A DNA stretch of 64,000 bases from Polynucleobacter sp. AP-Kolm-20A-A1 (GCF_018688315.1 NZ_CP061315.1:1674001-1738000); one strand, 5' to 3'. Positions 18,249 through 27,116 are shown, counted from the stretch's first letter. A program made the numbers and translations. The notes: a model not told the origin generated them from the sequence alone.

Positions 18249-18453
18249 TATTGCAGTGCATACATTTTAAGAAATAGCCTAGCATTCCATACATCCTTGT
18301 ATTTACATTGAAATCTGAAAGCTATCTCTACCCCATCCCGTTTCGGATTCAGCTAACCTCCCAAGAGCCTTGAATTCTTGCTAGATTCTTGCTCTAATGA
18401 AGTCTTCTTCGCCGTGATGCTCGCAATAAAGTCAGCCATTAATCATTACCCCC
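18249..18453. other. Non-coding end of the moaC islet
   Basis: No credible gene is visible. The region holds two direct copies of ATTCTTGCT (18374-18382 and 18385-18393) and ends in a run of six C at 18449-18454. Homology to moaC resumes exactly there. No integrase, transposase or inverted-repeat terminus is visible. Confidence 0.5.
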
Positions 18454-18564
18454 CTCACAATCTACGATATGTGCAAAGCAGTGGACCGCGGCATGGTCAT
18501 GGGTGACGTGAAGCTACTTGAGAAGAGTGGTGGGAAATCAGGAGAGTGGAAAGCGGAGAGCTAA
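18454..18564 (+). pseudogene. Detached 3' end of a second moaC copy
   Basis: These 37 codons, including the stop, encode [20 protein letters not shown] and the rest of the MoaC C-terminus. They match 16278-16388 at 90 of 111 positions. All differences are synonymous except in the last two sense codons (ES here, GK in moaC). A block of 23 nt (18460-18482 and 16284-16306) is identical. No start codon or upstream moaC sequence is present, so this is a remnant. It is followed after 22 nt by a strong terminator, which suggests that this is the original end of the moaC transcription unit. Confidence 0.9.
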
Positions 18565-18586
18565 TCAACACCTAAACCAAGATAAT

Positions 18587-18614
18587 AAAAAAACCACCCG
18601 AAGGTGGTTTTTTT
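18587..18614. terminator. Bidirectional intrinsic terminator
   Basis: A-run plus ACCACC, a CGAA tetraloop, then GGTGGT plus a T-run give a 12-bp stem with a T-tail on both strands. It serves the omp-like gene on the minus strand. On the plus strand it probably served the ancestral moaC, whose detached 3' end lies just upstream. Confidence 0.9.
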
Positions 18615-18634
18615 ATAAAGCATTAAAACTTCAA

Positions 18635-19324
18635 TTAGAACTTGTAACCCACACCAACCAATATTTGGTAAGCGCTCGGGGCTCCAGGGTTGAAGTTAAC
18701 ATTAGTGCCAGCAGCAATAGAACTAGTCATTTGCGGCTTGCTGTAACTCATGTAGTTACCTTCAGCAAAACCATAAATTCCGCTAGTAATCATCTGCTTG
18801 TAGCCTAGGCCAACGATATAGCCGCTTGCAGTAGCAGTGTTGCTGTTAGAACCACCGCCGCTGACTTTAGCTTGAAGATTCTCCATGGAATAACCAGCTT
18901 TTAAATACACCAACGCATCTTTATTTAATACATAACCTGGGGTTACGTAAATATTTGCACGATTAGAGATTTGATAGTTGTAATTGCCGGAATTACCTGA
19001 AGCACCGCCAGTCCAGTTGGTCGAGATATTAGAGGTATTTTGATTTAAAAATGAATAATCTGCGCCAAGGCCAAGAGTGTATTGAGGGGTCAGTGAAAAG
19101 GTATACCCAAGACCAGCGATCAATGGGACATTACCGTTGCTCGAAGTGCCAGTGCCTTGCCCGGTAGCCGAGATCTGACCAGTAATAGTCGGGCTGCTAT
19201 TGGCAATCGTGTTATTTTCATAGCCGGTAGATAACTGACCATAAAAACCTTGAAATACGCTCTGAGCAGATGCGGTTCCTGCCAAAAGACTAACTACAAC
19301 AGATGCTAATAATCGCTTTTTCAT
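18635..19324 (-). CDS. Outer-membrane beta-barrel protein (opacity/Omp25-like)
   Basis: This 229-residue protein has a signal peptide (MKKRLLASVVVSLLAGTASA) and alternating amphipathic strands. It ends VGVGYKF; the C-terminal aromatic residue is the usual outer-membrane insertion signal. The features fit an eight-stranded barrel of the outer_membrane_beta-barrel (Omp25/opacity) type. Loops rich in Ser, Asn and Gly (SGGGSNSNTATASG) look surface-exposed. It has its own sigma-70-like promoter, a clear AGGA ribosome-binding site and its own terminator, so it is monocistronic. The exact function is unknown. Confidence 0.85.
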   Translation of the reverse strand: MKKRLLASVVVSLLAGTASAQSVFQGFYGQLSTGYENNTIANSSPTITGQISATGQGTGTSSNGNVPLIAGLGYTFSLTPQYTLGLGADYSFLNQNTSNISTNWTGGASGNSGNYNYQISNRANIYVTPGYVLNKDALVYLKAGYSMENLQAKVSGGGSNSNTATASGYIVGLGYKQMITSGIYGFAEGNYMSYSKPQMTSSIAAGTNVNFNPGAPSAYQILVGVGYKF

Positions 19325-19360
19325 TTATTTAATCCTTTTTTATTAAGTGCAGCTTGATTG

Positions 19361-19390
19361 ATTATATTTACCTTAATGAGGGCATGTCAG
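19361..19390 (-). promoter_or_regulatory. Sigma-70-type promoter of the beta-barrel gene
   Basis: On the minus strand, CTGACA (19385-19390, five of six matches to the -35 box) and TATAAT (19361-19366, perfect -10) are separated by 18 nt. The predicted start site is about 30 nt before the ATG. A run of seven G (minus strand, 19402-19408) lies 11 nt upstream of the -35 box. Confidence 0.75.
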
Positions 19391-19487
19391 CTAAATGGTT
19401 ACCCCCCCTCAATAAACACTTAAATAACTGATTTTGTTGGGAAAATACCACCTTAAGTAACTTAGCCTAACAATCAAACAATAAACT

Positions 19488-21395
19488 TTAATGCTTAACA
19501 GGAAAATTTAGTATTCCATCTTTTACTGCGGCATCTACAAAATACAGCGAGCCCTCTTTAGATAAGTGAGAAGTATCAATTCCAATCGGACTAAGAAGAT
19601 TAGTTGAGGTAGAAAGTAGACACCCTTCGGAATTGCATAGAACCCCAATAGGCGAGACAAAATTAATTCCTAGTTGAGAAGAAATATTCATCATTCTGAG
19701 GTCTGCCTCCCTGGACAAAAAATTAAATCTTTTAAATGTTCTGACCTCTTTACCCTCGGAAAATAATATAGAGGCTAATCTAGGTTGATAGACATCAAAT
19801 ACTGGAAAATTTCCAATCAAGGTTATATTTTTGACGCTAGCCTCTCTAAGGACATCTACAGTACTCCGAATATTCATATCGGTTAATTTATTAAATTGAT
19901 TTATTCCGTCATATTGAGTCCAATTGGCAGCCAATATGACCATCTCTGGATGATTTCTTTTAATCGATTCGAGAATAGTTTTATTGTGGTTAATGCAGAT
20001 TTTATTTTCCGCCAGCGCTTCTGATCTCTCTCCTCTAGGCTCAAATAAAAGCAATGGCGGACATGCTGACAAGCTGGCGTCATATAGATGAAATCCACGC
20101 AATTCAGACTGCGCCTTTAGTCCCGCATAAAGATGGCCAGCATGCGAGTCCCCCCAGAGGTAAATAATTGGCTTTCTATTGACCTTTTCTAGAGGTAAAT
20201 CCTTGCAATTGGACTGACAATAAGCAGAATCTGATTGAAAATTAAACTTATCTTGGGCAACATTCCTAAAAGGATAGCCTTCACGGTCAAATACATTAAG
20301 ACCCGCAAAACCAATCAAACCCATTACTAAAACCAAGAATGTGGCCCTTGATTTTAAAGGGGCATGCTTGAGGGGTTTTTCGATATAGGCATAGGTGGCC
20401 CAAGCCAAAATTACCGAGCCTATTATTAGAAAAATATAGGTCGATGCAGATGGCTCCTGAATGTGACTCATTCGCCAAAAGGTAAGGACTGGCCAGTGCC
20501 ACAAATAAAGTGGGTAACTGATAAGGCCAACCCACACAAGCAAGCGATTGGATAGTATTGCGCAATTCACCCATGACTTTTCGGATGCAATCAGACAGGC
20601 TGCACCAATAACAGGAATTGAAGCCCACCAACCTGGAAACTGCTTATTTGCACTAATTAGAGCGAGGCCCATGAGAAGTAAAAATACTCCCATCCACGAA
20701 AGCAACTCCTTAAGCTTTAGCCATTTTTTACCAGTAAAAAGGCTAGTGATTTGACTCAATAAAGAACCAATTAAAATTTCCCACACTCTAGAAATAGGGG
20801 AATAAAAATCGGTGGATAAATTTTCTGTAGAAAAGTAAATATTTACCGCAAAAGATAAGGTGATGGCAATCAGAATAATTTTAGAAAATGAAATATTCCA
20901 TTTTCTAAAAATCCAAAAAATGAGTGGGGAAAATAGATAGAACTGCTCTTCAACAGCCAGCGACCAAAGGTGCAATAACGCTTTCGTCTCGGCAGAATTA
21001 TCAAAATAGCTAACTTCTTGCCACAAAACTAAGTTGGAAATAAAGCAGGCTCCTGCTGCAATATGTTTTCCAAGCTGCGAAAACTCTGCAGTACCATATT
21101 CCAGCCACCCACAAACATACGCGAATGCCAGCACGACAATAAGGGAAGGGAAAATTCTTGCAACCCTTCTACAGTAAAAATCTATGAAGCTAAATGTATG
21201 CTGATTTAAATTCGAAGTAATAATTGATGTAATAAGGTAACCAGAAATTACAAAAAAAATATCGACCCCAATAAATCCGCCATTCAAGAATTCTGGAAAT
21301 ACGTGGTAGATAACAACAAATAAGATAGCAAGACCACGAAGGCCATCAATATCTGGTCGATATTTAAGGTGTAATTGAGAATGCGGATTTAACAT
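19488..21395 (-). CDS. OafA/YrhL-type acyltransferase with C-terminal SGNH domain
   Basis: This inner-membrane protein is likely to O-acetylate LPS O-antigen or another surface glycan. Residues from about 11 start the acyltransferase-3 domain (KYRPDIDGLRGLAILFVVIYH) with about ten membrane helices. The C-terminal third (from about 400) is a periplasmic SGNH hydrolase-like domain with YLWGDSHAGHL and DTSHLS, the catalytic Ser and Asp-x-x-His. I chose the ATG at 21395 because the family N-terminus begins right after it and a TATAAT lies at 21450-21455. The frame stays open to a GTG at 21539. The gene is visibly more AT-rich than its neighbours, consistent with transfer. Confidence 0.88.
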   Translation of the reverse strand: MLNPHSQLHLKYRPDIDGLRGLAILFVVIYHVFPEFLNGGFIGVDIFFVISGYLITSIITSNLNQHTFSFIDFYCRRVARIFPSLIVVLAFAYVCGWLEYGTAEFSQLGKHIAAGACFISNLVLWQEVSYFDNSAETKALLHLWSLAVEEQFYLFSPLIFWIFRKWNISFSKIILIAITLSFAVNIYFSTENLSTDFYSPISRVWEILIGSLLSQITSLFTGKKWLKLKELLSWMGVFLLLMGLALISANKQFPGWWASIPVIGAACLIASEKSWVNCAILSNRLLVWVGLISYPLYLWHWPVLTFWRMSHIQEPSASTYIFLIIGSVILAWATYAYIEKPLKHAPLKSRATFLVLVMGLIGFAGLNVFDREGYPFRNVAQDKFNFQSDSAYCQSNCKDLPLEKVNRKPIIYLWGDSHAGHLYAGLKAQSELRGFHLYDASLSACPPLLLFEPRGERSEALAENKICINHNKTILESIKRNHPEMVILAANWTQYDGINQFNKLTDMNIRSTVDVLREASVKNITLIGNFPVFDVYQPRLASILFSEGKEVRTFKRFNFLSREADLRMMNISSQLGINFVSPIGVLCNSEGCLLSTSTNLLSPIGIDTSHLSKEGSLYFVDAAVKDGILNFPVKH

Positions 21396-21487
21396 GGTCG
21401 GCAATAAGAATTGCTTATCTAAAATATAGTCTTTATGTAATAAATAATGATTATAAATACCCAGACCCCTGAAAAGGCTAGGTTGAG

Positions 21488-21509
21488 AAGCCCTCTGAAT
21501 TGAGGGCTT
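21488..21509. other. Inverted repeat upstream of the acyltransferase
   Basis: AAGCCCTC, a six-base spacer and GAGGGCTT form a perfect 8-bp stem about 95 nt before the chosen start. No T-run follows on either strand. It could be an operator or a leader hairpin. A run of seven C lies at 21521-21527. Confidence 0.5.
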
Positions 21510-21651
21510 GATCAAAAGCACCCCCCCTCTATGCAGCACAAGAATGTGCTCGCCTTACTTAGAGCCATAGATCAAAATTTGCAGGTCTTCATTCACTAAA
21601 CATGCTTTATATCTAGCATCTAAAAAATATGGGAAGAATCTAATTGGAATG

Positions 21652-21683
21652 TAAAAAAATAAGCCATCTAATGACGGCTTATT
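21652..21683 (-). terminator. Terminator of the pilin gene
   Basis: On the minus strand, AATAAGCC and GGCTTATT form an interrupted stem around a TAAT-type loop, followed by a run of seven T. It lies 25 nt downstream of the pilin stop. Confidence 0.8.
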
Positions 21684-21708
21684 CGCTATAGCTTTAATTA
21701 TGATTTTT

Positions 21709-22233
21709 TTATTTTCCAATCCTGCATTCTGAAGGCAGCAATTGTGAGATTAAATTTGTCTCTGTGGATCTACATGACCATCCGCCTGCCCAAGTCGAAC
21801 CCTCTGGCTTAGATAAATCAATTGGTTTCGGTGAATTTGCATCGGGCTCATTTGTTGGCACTAGATGCAAAGTATTCTTTCCCTCAGGCGCAACGGCTAC
21901 CTGATAGTCAATTGCAATTGCTCCTGATGGTGTGATTTCAATTAACTTCACACTGCGAGTTGGCGTGAAGGTAAATGCCCCGTGGGTTGCCTCATCCATC
22001 GGTACAGTGCCACGACTAGCAAATGCCTCTGTCACGGCTAGCTTTGCGCTTGAGGATAAATTCATCCCCTCTACAACACGACTGCGTGCAATGTAATCCT
22101 GGTACTGCGGAACAGCTACCGCCACCAAAATTCCAATGATGGCCACTACAACCATGACTTCAATCAGCGTAAAACCCGCCTCTTCATTCTTCCCATGATC
22201 TTGCTTTAGGTGTTCTTGATTTATGTTTTGCAT
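21709..22233 (-). CDS. Type IV pilin-like prepilin
   Basis: This is a type IVa pilin or pseudopilin. The 174-residue precursor has a hydrophilic 20-residue leader ending in G20. The class III cleavage site GFTLIEVMVVVAIIG follows, with Phe at +1 and Glu at +5. The hydrophobic alpha1 helix continues to about residue 45. Two C-terminal cysteines (WSCRS and PSEC) form the expected D-region disulfide. The gene stands alone with its own terminator. No assembly ATPase, secretin or prepilin peptidase gene is in the window, so the machinery must be encoded elsewhere. GGGAG before the ATG is the likely ribosome-binding site, beside a small GAGGT/ACCTC hairpin (22248-22262). Confidence 0.88.
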   Translation of the reverse strand: MQNINQEHLKQDHGKNEEAGFTLIEVMVVVAIIGILVAVAVPQYQDYIARSRVVEGMNLSSSAKLAVTEAFASRGTVPMDEATHGAFTFTPTRSVKLIEITPSGAIAIDYQVAVAPEGKNTLHLVPTNEPDANSPKPIDLSKPEGSTWAGGWSCRSTETNLISQLLPSECRIGK

Positions 22234-22304
22234 GTAGTTTCGCTCCCGAGGTGAAATACCTCATCTTCCAGTCTATGCCCTTAAATCACAAGGAAGCTAG
22301 AAGT

Positions 22305-22335
22305 AAAAAAGCCGGCTTTAAAGGCCGGCTTTTCT
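22305..22335 (-). terminator. Terminator downstream of the TerC-family gene
   Basis: AAAAGCCGGC and GCCGGCTTTT form a strong stem with a 7-nt loop, and the minus strand continues into a run of T. The hairpin is nearly symmetrical and may work in both directions. Confidence 0.85.
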
Positions 22336-22352
22336 GATTTGATGCGGAGTAA

Positions 22353-23060
22353 TTACGCCGCTTCTTTATGCTTCTGCTTCTTTTTGAGATAAGTGCCAAC
22401 TAAAAGCACAATCGCAACCCCGATTCCTTCAAAAATCATATGAGCATCTTCAAAAGCTGCTTGCATAGACTCTTTAATTGCTGGATCTTCTACCAGCATT
22501 CCACCAGCCAGCAAGCCCAATAGGCCAGCACCTAAAGTGATGATGATCGGGAAGCGATCCATTACCTTTAAGAGCAAAGCGCTACCAAAAATAATCAAGG
22601 GAATAGATAAACCCAAGCCAATGATGAGTAATACCAAGCGGGTTTCTTCTGGACCCTTTTGAGCGGCAGCAGCCACAGCCAAAACGTTATCCAAACTCAT
22701 CACCAAGTCAGCAACCAAGATTGTGCGGATTGCGCCCCAAATATTTGGGTGTGCATGCATATCTTCTTCTTCACCACTATCAGCCAATAGCTGTACGCCA
22801 ATATAAAGAAGCAAAATTGCTCCAATGATTTTGAGATACGGCAATGTCAGCAACTGAACAGCAGTAATGGTTAAGACCACACGCAAAATAATCGCTGCAG
22901 CGCTACCCCAAAAAATGGCTTTCTTTTGTTGAACTGGCGGCAAATTACGTGACGCCAATGCAATAACTACAGCGTTATCGCCAGATAGCAAAATATTCGC
23001 AACAATAATTGATAAAAGAGCAGCCCAGAATGCTGGCCCTGAAAATACTGATAAATCCAT
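22353..23060 (-). CDS. TerC-family integral membrane protein
   Basis: This is a 235-residue polytopic membrane protein of the TerC/YjbE family, whose studied members export manganese. Conserved acidic membrane motifs are NILLSGDNAVVIALA (about 22-36) and LVADLVMSLDNVLAVAAAA (about 114-132). These are the two Asp-Asn pairs typical of the family. A hydrophilic loop with GEEEDMHAHP lies between them. The tail is lysine-rich (LKKKQKHKEAA). It has its own terminator and is separated from sucD by the sucCD terminator. The short leader leaves no room for a yybP-ykoY riboswitch. Confidence 0.87.
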   Translation of the reverse strand: MDLSVFSGPAFWAALLSIIVANILLSGDNAVVIALASRNLPPVQQKKAIFWGSAAAIILRVVLTITAVQLLTLPYLKIIGAILLLYIGVQLLADSGEEEDMHAHPNIWGAIRTILVADLVMSLDNVLAVAAAAQKGPEETRLVLLIIGLGLSIPLIIFGSALLLKVMDRFPIIITLGAGLLGLLAGGMLVEDPAIKESMQAAFEDAHMIFEGIGVAIVLLVGTYLKKKQKHKEAA

Positions 23061-23114
23061 GATGTCTCCCTACGTTTTTTTATGTTTTAACTGCTTTTTT
23101 TCAATACCAAACAC

Positions 23115-23151
23115 TACAAAAAAAGGGTGCTGTTTTATCAGCACCCTTTTT
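23115..23151 (-). terminator. Terminator of the sucC-sucD operon
   Basis: AAAAGGGTGCTG (23121-23132) and CAGCACCCTTTT (23139-23150) pair perfectly around a TTTTAT loop, with a seven-T tail on the minus strand. It lies 12 nt after the sucD stop. Confidence 0.92.
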
Positions 23152-23162
23152 CTCATTACTAA

Positions 23163-24056
23163 TTACAACATGGCTTTCAACAAAGCAGCCATTTCTGATG
23201 GGTTCTTTGTGACTTTGAAGCCACACTCTTCCATCACAGCTAACTTGGCATCAGCAGTATCGGCACCACCAGAAATCAATGCGCCAGCATGGCCCATACG
23301 TTTGCCTGGAGGCGCAGTTACGCCAGCAATAAAGCCAACTACCGGCTTCTTCATGTTGTCTTTGCACCAGCGAGCAGCTTCAGCCTCATCTGGACCACCG
23401 ATTTCGCCAATCATGATCACAGCATCAGTGTCTGGATCTTCATTGAACATTCTCATGATGTCGATGTGTTTCAAACCGTTAATTGGGTCGCCACCAATAC
23501 CAACCGCTGTGGATTGACCTAGGCCAATAGATGTTAACTGACCAACCGCCTCATAAGTCAATGTACCGGAACGGCTAACCACACCAATACGGCCTTTCTT
23601 ATGAATGTGGCCAGGCATGATGCCAATCTTGATTTCGTCAGGAGTAATAATGCCTGGGCAGTTAGGGCCAAGCAACAAAGTTTTCTTACCACCAGCAGCT
23701 TCTTTTGCATGCATCTTATTACGCACTTCAAGCATGTCACGTACTGGAATGCCTTCAGTAATACAGATAACAAAGTCGAGGTCAGCTTCAACCGCTTCCC
23801 AAATCGCAGCAGCTGCACCTGGAGGCGGAACATAGATTACAGAGGTGGTTGCACCAGTTTGCTGGGCAGCCTCTTTAACAGTTCCGTAAATTGGAATATT
23901 AAAAATGGATTCACCAGCTTTTTTAGGATTTACACCGGCAACAAAACAGTTTTTGCCGTTTGCGTATTCCTGACATTTTTCAGTATGGAACTGACCGGTC
24001 TTACCAGTAATACCTTGTGTAATGACTTTGGTGTTTTTATTGATCAAAATAGACAT
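23163..24056 (-). CDS. sucD: Succinyl-CoA synthetase, alpha subunit
   Basis: The alpha subunit carries the phosphohistidine and the CoA site of the TCA-cycle enzyme making succinate and ATP or GTP. The 297-residue protein begins with [20 protein letters not shown], typical of SucD. It contains [22 protein letters not shown] (about 122-143) and the C-terminal active-site histidine motif [16 protein letters not shown]. It lies 15 nt after sucC, as usual for the alpha-beta heterotetramer. Confidence 0.96.
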   Translation of the reverse strand: MSILINKNTKVITQGITGKTGQFHTEKCQEYANGKNCFVAGVNPKKAGESIFNIPIYGTVKEAAQQTGATTSVIYVPPPGAAAAIWEAVEADLDFVICITEGIPVRDMLEVRNKMHAKEAAGGKKTLLLGPNCPGIITPDEIKIGIMPGHIHKKGRIGVVSRSGTLTYEAVGQLTSIGLGQSTAVGIGGDPINGLKHIDIMRMFNEDPDTDAVIMIGEIGGPDEAEAARWCKDNMKKPVVGFIAGVTAPPGKRMGHAGALISGGADTADAKLAVMEECGFKVTKNPSEMAALLKAML

Positions 24057-24071
24057 ATTGAAATTCCTGGA

Positions 24072-25241
24072 TTATTTGTTTTTGGCAACAGCAGCAACTA
24101 CCTTGGTAGCAGCTTCAGCCATTGAATCGGCGCTAATAATTGGCAAACCAGAGTCTGCAAGAATCTTCTTGCCCAACTCTTCGTTTGTGCCCTTCATACG
24201 CACAACCAAAGGTACTGTGAGGTTTACTGCTTTACATGCAGTAACTACACCGTCAGCGATCACGTCACAACGCATAATGCCGCCGAAGATGTTAACCAAA
24301 ATCGCCTCAACACTCTTGTTCTTCAACATGATCTTGAATGCTTCAGTTACTTTTTCTGCTGTAGCACCACCACCAACGTCCAAGAAGTTTGCTGGCTCAC
24401 CGCCGAACAACTTAATGGTATCCATTGTTGCCATTGCCAGGCCTGCGCCGTTTACTAAACAGCCGATATTGCCATCTAATGAGATGTAAGCAAGGTCAAA
24501 TTTAGACGCTTCGATTTCTGCAGCATCTTCTTCGTCGATATCGCGGTAAGCAACGATTTCTGGATGACGGAACAATGCGTTTGGATCAAAGTTGAACTTT
24601 GCGTCCAATGCCTTGATCTTGCCGTTACCCTCAAGAATCAATGGGTTGATTTCAACCAATGAAGCATCGGTATCCCAGTAAGTCTTGTAGAGGTTTTTGA
24701 ATACATCGCGAGCCATCGGAATAGACGCCTCTGGAACGCCAATGCCTTTAGCAACAATGTCGCAGTCAGCATCTGTTAAACCAACCATTGGATCAACAAA
24801 TACTTTAATAATTTTTTCTGGATGAGATTCGGCAACTTCCTCAATATCCATGCCGCCTTCGCTAGAAGCCATGATCACATTCTTCTGTGTTCCGCGGTCT
24901 GTAACGATACTGAAGTAATACTCTTTTTTAATGTCAGCGCCGTCTTCGATTAAGAGGCGATTTACTTTTTGACCTTCTGGTCCAGTTTGATGTGTCTTGA
25001 GTTGCATACCCAAGATTTCTGAAGCGTATTTTTTCACTTCGTCCATGCTTCTAGCCAACTTCACACCACCGCCTTTACCGCGTCCACCAGCATGAATCTG
25101 TGCTTTGACAACCCATACTGGGCCACCGAGTTTTTCAGCAGCTTTAACTGCCTCATCAACACTGAATGCAGGAATGCCGTTTGGAACAGGCACATTAAAT
25201 TGGCGAAGAAGTTCTTTGCCTTGGTACTCGTGAATTTTCAT
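24072..25241 (-). CDS. sucC: Succinyl-CoA synthetase, beta subunit
   Basis: The beta subunit has the ATP-grasp nucleotide site. The 389 residues match SucC. Motifs include [20 protein letters not shown] at the start, [20 protein letters not shown] (about 44-63), [32 protein letters not shown] (about 195-226) and [15 protein letters not shown]. It is transcribed first in the minus-strand sucC-sucD pair, with GGAG five to six nucleotides before the ATG. Confidence 0.96.
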   Translation of the reverse strand: MKIHEYQGKELLRQFNVPVPNGIPAFSVDEAVKAAEKLGGPVWVVKAQIHAGGRGKGGGVKLARSMDEVKKYASEILGMQLKTHQTGPEGQKVNRLLIEDGADIKKEYYFSIVTDRGTQKNVIMASSEGGMDIEEVAESHPEKIIKVFVDPMVGLTDADCDIVAKGIGVPEASIPMARDVFKNLYKTYWDTDASLVEINPLILEGNGKIKALDAKFNFDPNALFRHPEIVAYRDIDEEDAAEIEASKFDLAYISLDGNIGCLVNGAGLAMATMDTIKLFGGEPANFLDVGGGATAEKVTEAFKIMLKNKSVEAILVNIFGGIMRCDVIADGVVTACKAVNLTVPLVVRMKGTNEELGKKILADSGLPIISADSMAEAATKVVAAVAKNK

Positions 25242-25430
25242 AATTACTCCGAAACGGTATCTTTTTTAGCAAGCGATGAGGATTAGTAAAACCGATGTCG
25301 CCACAAATCTCATACTTACTCTGGAAATGGCTAAAAACGCCAAATTTGAATAAATGCGAACGGCTTGACCGACTCCATAAGTCTATCATGCTGCAACGCC
25401 GCAAATGGCCCTTACCGATCCGTAATTGCC

Positions 25431-25949
25431 CTAATCAGGCCTCTGACCGCCAATGATCTTGGCCACCACTTCTGAGCCAAAGCCCTTGGAGGCCAAGAAT
25501 CGATATTGCCTCGCTCGCTCCTTCTGGTCCTGGGCGCGCTCCCCGTATTTCCTGGTCCACAGCTCATAAGCCCTCTGAAACTCAGTCTCTTTTAAAGCCA
25601 CAAGCAACTTAGCCGATTGCTTGGAATCCACGCCAGCCCTTTCAAGCTCATCGGCAATCTTTCTCATGCCATAGCGCTCGCTGCGTCGACGGACCAAAGC
25701 CTCGGCAAAGCGCTCATCTGAAAGCCAGCCGCGGGCCTCAAAGTCGTCCAAAACGGCCTCGATCTGAGAGTCTCTTAATGCTGGAGTCTGCTCAGCCTGC
25801 TCCCCGCCCAACTTACCCCATCTTGCTTCTGACTCCGCCAACTTTGCAGCCAAACCCTTACGACTATATTCACGCAGGGACAAAAGGCGCAAAGCCCGAG
25901 CTTTGAGACTCGGGCTTTGTTTAGGCTTTTTACTACTTTGCTCAGACAT
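25431..25949 (-). CDS. recX: Recombination regulator RecX
   Basis: RecX binds RecA filaments and limits their extension. The 172-residue protein shows RecX helical repeats: RALRLLSLREYSRKGLAAKL, DDFEARGWLSDERFAEALVRRRSERYGMRKIADEL and RARQYRFLASKGFGSEVVAKII. It starts 4 nt after the recA stop, the classic recA-recX arrangement, so its expression should follow the SOS-controlled recA promoter. Confidence 0.93.
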   Translation of the reverse strand: MSEQSSKKPKQSPSLKARALRLLSLREYSRKGLAAKLAESEARWGKLGGEQAEQTPALRDSQIEAVLDDFEARGWLSDERFAEALVRRRSERYGMRKIADELERAGVDSKQSAKLLVALKETEFQRAYELWTRKYGERAQDQKERARQYRFLASKGFGSEVVAKIIGGQRPD

Positions 25950-25953
25950 CGAA

Positions 25954-27045
25954 TTATTCGACTTCCTCTTCCTCGCTCAGCACATCAGTAACCACTGCTG
26001 AGCCCGCTTTCACCCCAAGCTTCTCACGAATCTTTTTCTCGATATCTTGAGCGATAGCTGGATTCTCTTTTAAGAACTCACGAACATTGTCTTTGCCCTG
26101 ACCAATGCGATCGCCGTTATAGCTATACCAAGAGCCTGATTTCTCAACAAGGTCAGCCTCAACACCCATATCAATGATTTCACCTTCTCTAGAAATTCCA
26201 GCGCCGTACATGATGTCAAAAATGGCTTCGCGGAATGGAGGAGAAACTTTGTTCTTCACAACCTTCACACGAGTTTCATTGCCAACAACCTCATCGCCTT
26301 TTTTGATGCTGCCAATACGGCGGATATCTAAACGCATAGAAGCATAGAACTTGAGTGCATTACCGCCAGTAGTAGTTTCTGGAGATCCAAACATCACACC
26401 AATCTTCATACGAATTTGGTTAATGAAGATCACAGTCGTATTTGTACGCTTAATCGCGCCAGTCAACTTACGTAAGGCTTGACTCATCAAACGAGCTTGC
26501 AAGCCAGGTAAGGAATCACCCATATCGCCCTCAATCTCCGCCTTTGGAACCAAGGCAGCAACTGAGTCGATCACGATCAAGTCAATCGAGCCTGAACGAA
26601 CTAATGCATCAGCGATTTCTAAAGCCTGCTCACCAGTGTCAGGCTGTGAAATCAATAAATTATTTACGTCAACACCAAGACGTGATGCGTACTGCACATC
26701 CAATGCGTGCTCAGCGTCGATAAATGCGCAAGTACCGCCAAGCTTTTGCATTTCTGCAATTGCATGCAATGTCAAAGTTGTCTTACCGGAAGATTCTGGG
26801 CCGTAGATTTCAATCACGCGACCACGTGCAAGGCCACCAACTCCAAGTGCAATATCCAATCCCAGGGAACCGCTAGATACCACCTGAATATCTTGGCTAA
26901 TTTCAGCATCGCCCAATCTCATGATTGAGCCCTTACCAAACTGCTTCTCGATTTGTGCCAGTGCTGCTGTTAATGCTTTTTGCTTGTCTCCGCTCATTCC
27001 CTCAAATTCTGAGGAGGCTGATTTTCTTTTGTCATCCAAGGCCAT
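25954..27045 (-). CDS. recA: DNA recombinase RecA
   Basis: RecA forms filaments on single-stranded DNA for homologous recombination and triggers LexA self-cleavage. The 363-residue product has Walker A GPESSGKT (82-89), the signature [13 protein letters not shown], loop L2 ([16 protein letters not shown]) and an acidic C-terminal tail (LSEEEEVE), which normally moderates activity. A LexA box and overlapping promoter lie 72-101 nt upstream. recX follows closely. Confidence 0.97.
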   Translation of the reverse strand: MALDDKRKSASSEFEGMSGDKQKALTAALAQIEKQFGKGSIMRLGDAEISQDIQVVSSGSLGLDIALGVGGLARGRVIEIYGPESSGKTTLTLHAIAEMQKLGGTCAFIDAEHALDVQYASRLGVDVNNLLISQPDTGEQALEIADALVRSGSIDLIVIDSVAALVPKAEIEGDMGDSLPGLQARLMSQALRKLTGAIKRTNTTVIFINQIRMKIGVMFGSPETTTGGNALKFYASMRLDIRRIGSIKKGDEVVGNETRVKVVKNKVSPPFREAIFDIMYGAGISREGEIIDMGVEADLVEKSGSWYSYNGDRIGQGKDNVREFLKENPAIAQDIEKKIREKLGVKAGSAVVTDVLSEEEEVE

Positions 27046-27116
27046 TTTTTATTCCCTTTTCGCTATGTACTGGGCTTTTTCCCGAAGTTTTATCTACTGT
27101 TTAACAACTTAGGAGT

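Noticed and set aside
16389..18453. Integrase, transposase or terminal inverted repeats in the moaC islet
   Set aside because: No reading frame in the islet resembles a recombinase and no inverted termini are visible. The mobile-element interpretation therefore rests only on the repeated moaC end.
18518..18808. A 96-codon plus-strand reading frame spanning the moaC remnant and the omp gene
   Set aside because: It runs through a strong terminator and through the omp coding region in antisense. It is a shadow frame.
23061..23115. Possible manganese riboswitch (yybP-ykoY) before the TerC-family gene
   Set aside because: Only about 55 nt separate the start codon from the sucCD terminator, too short for that riboswitch, and no matching stems are visible.
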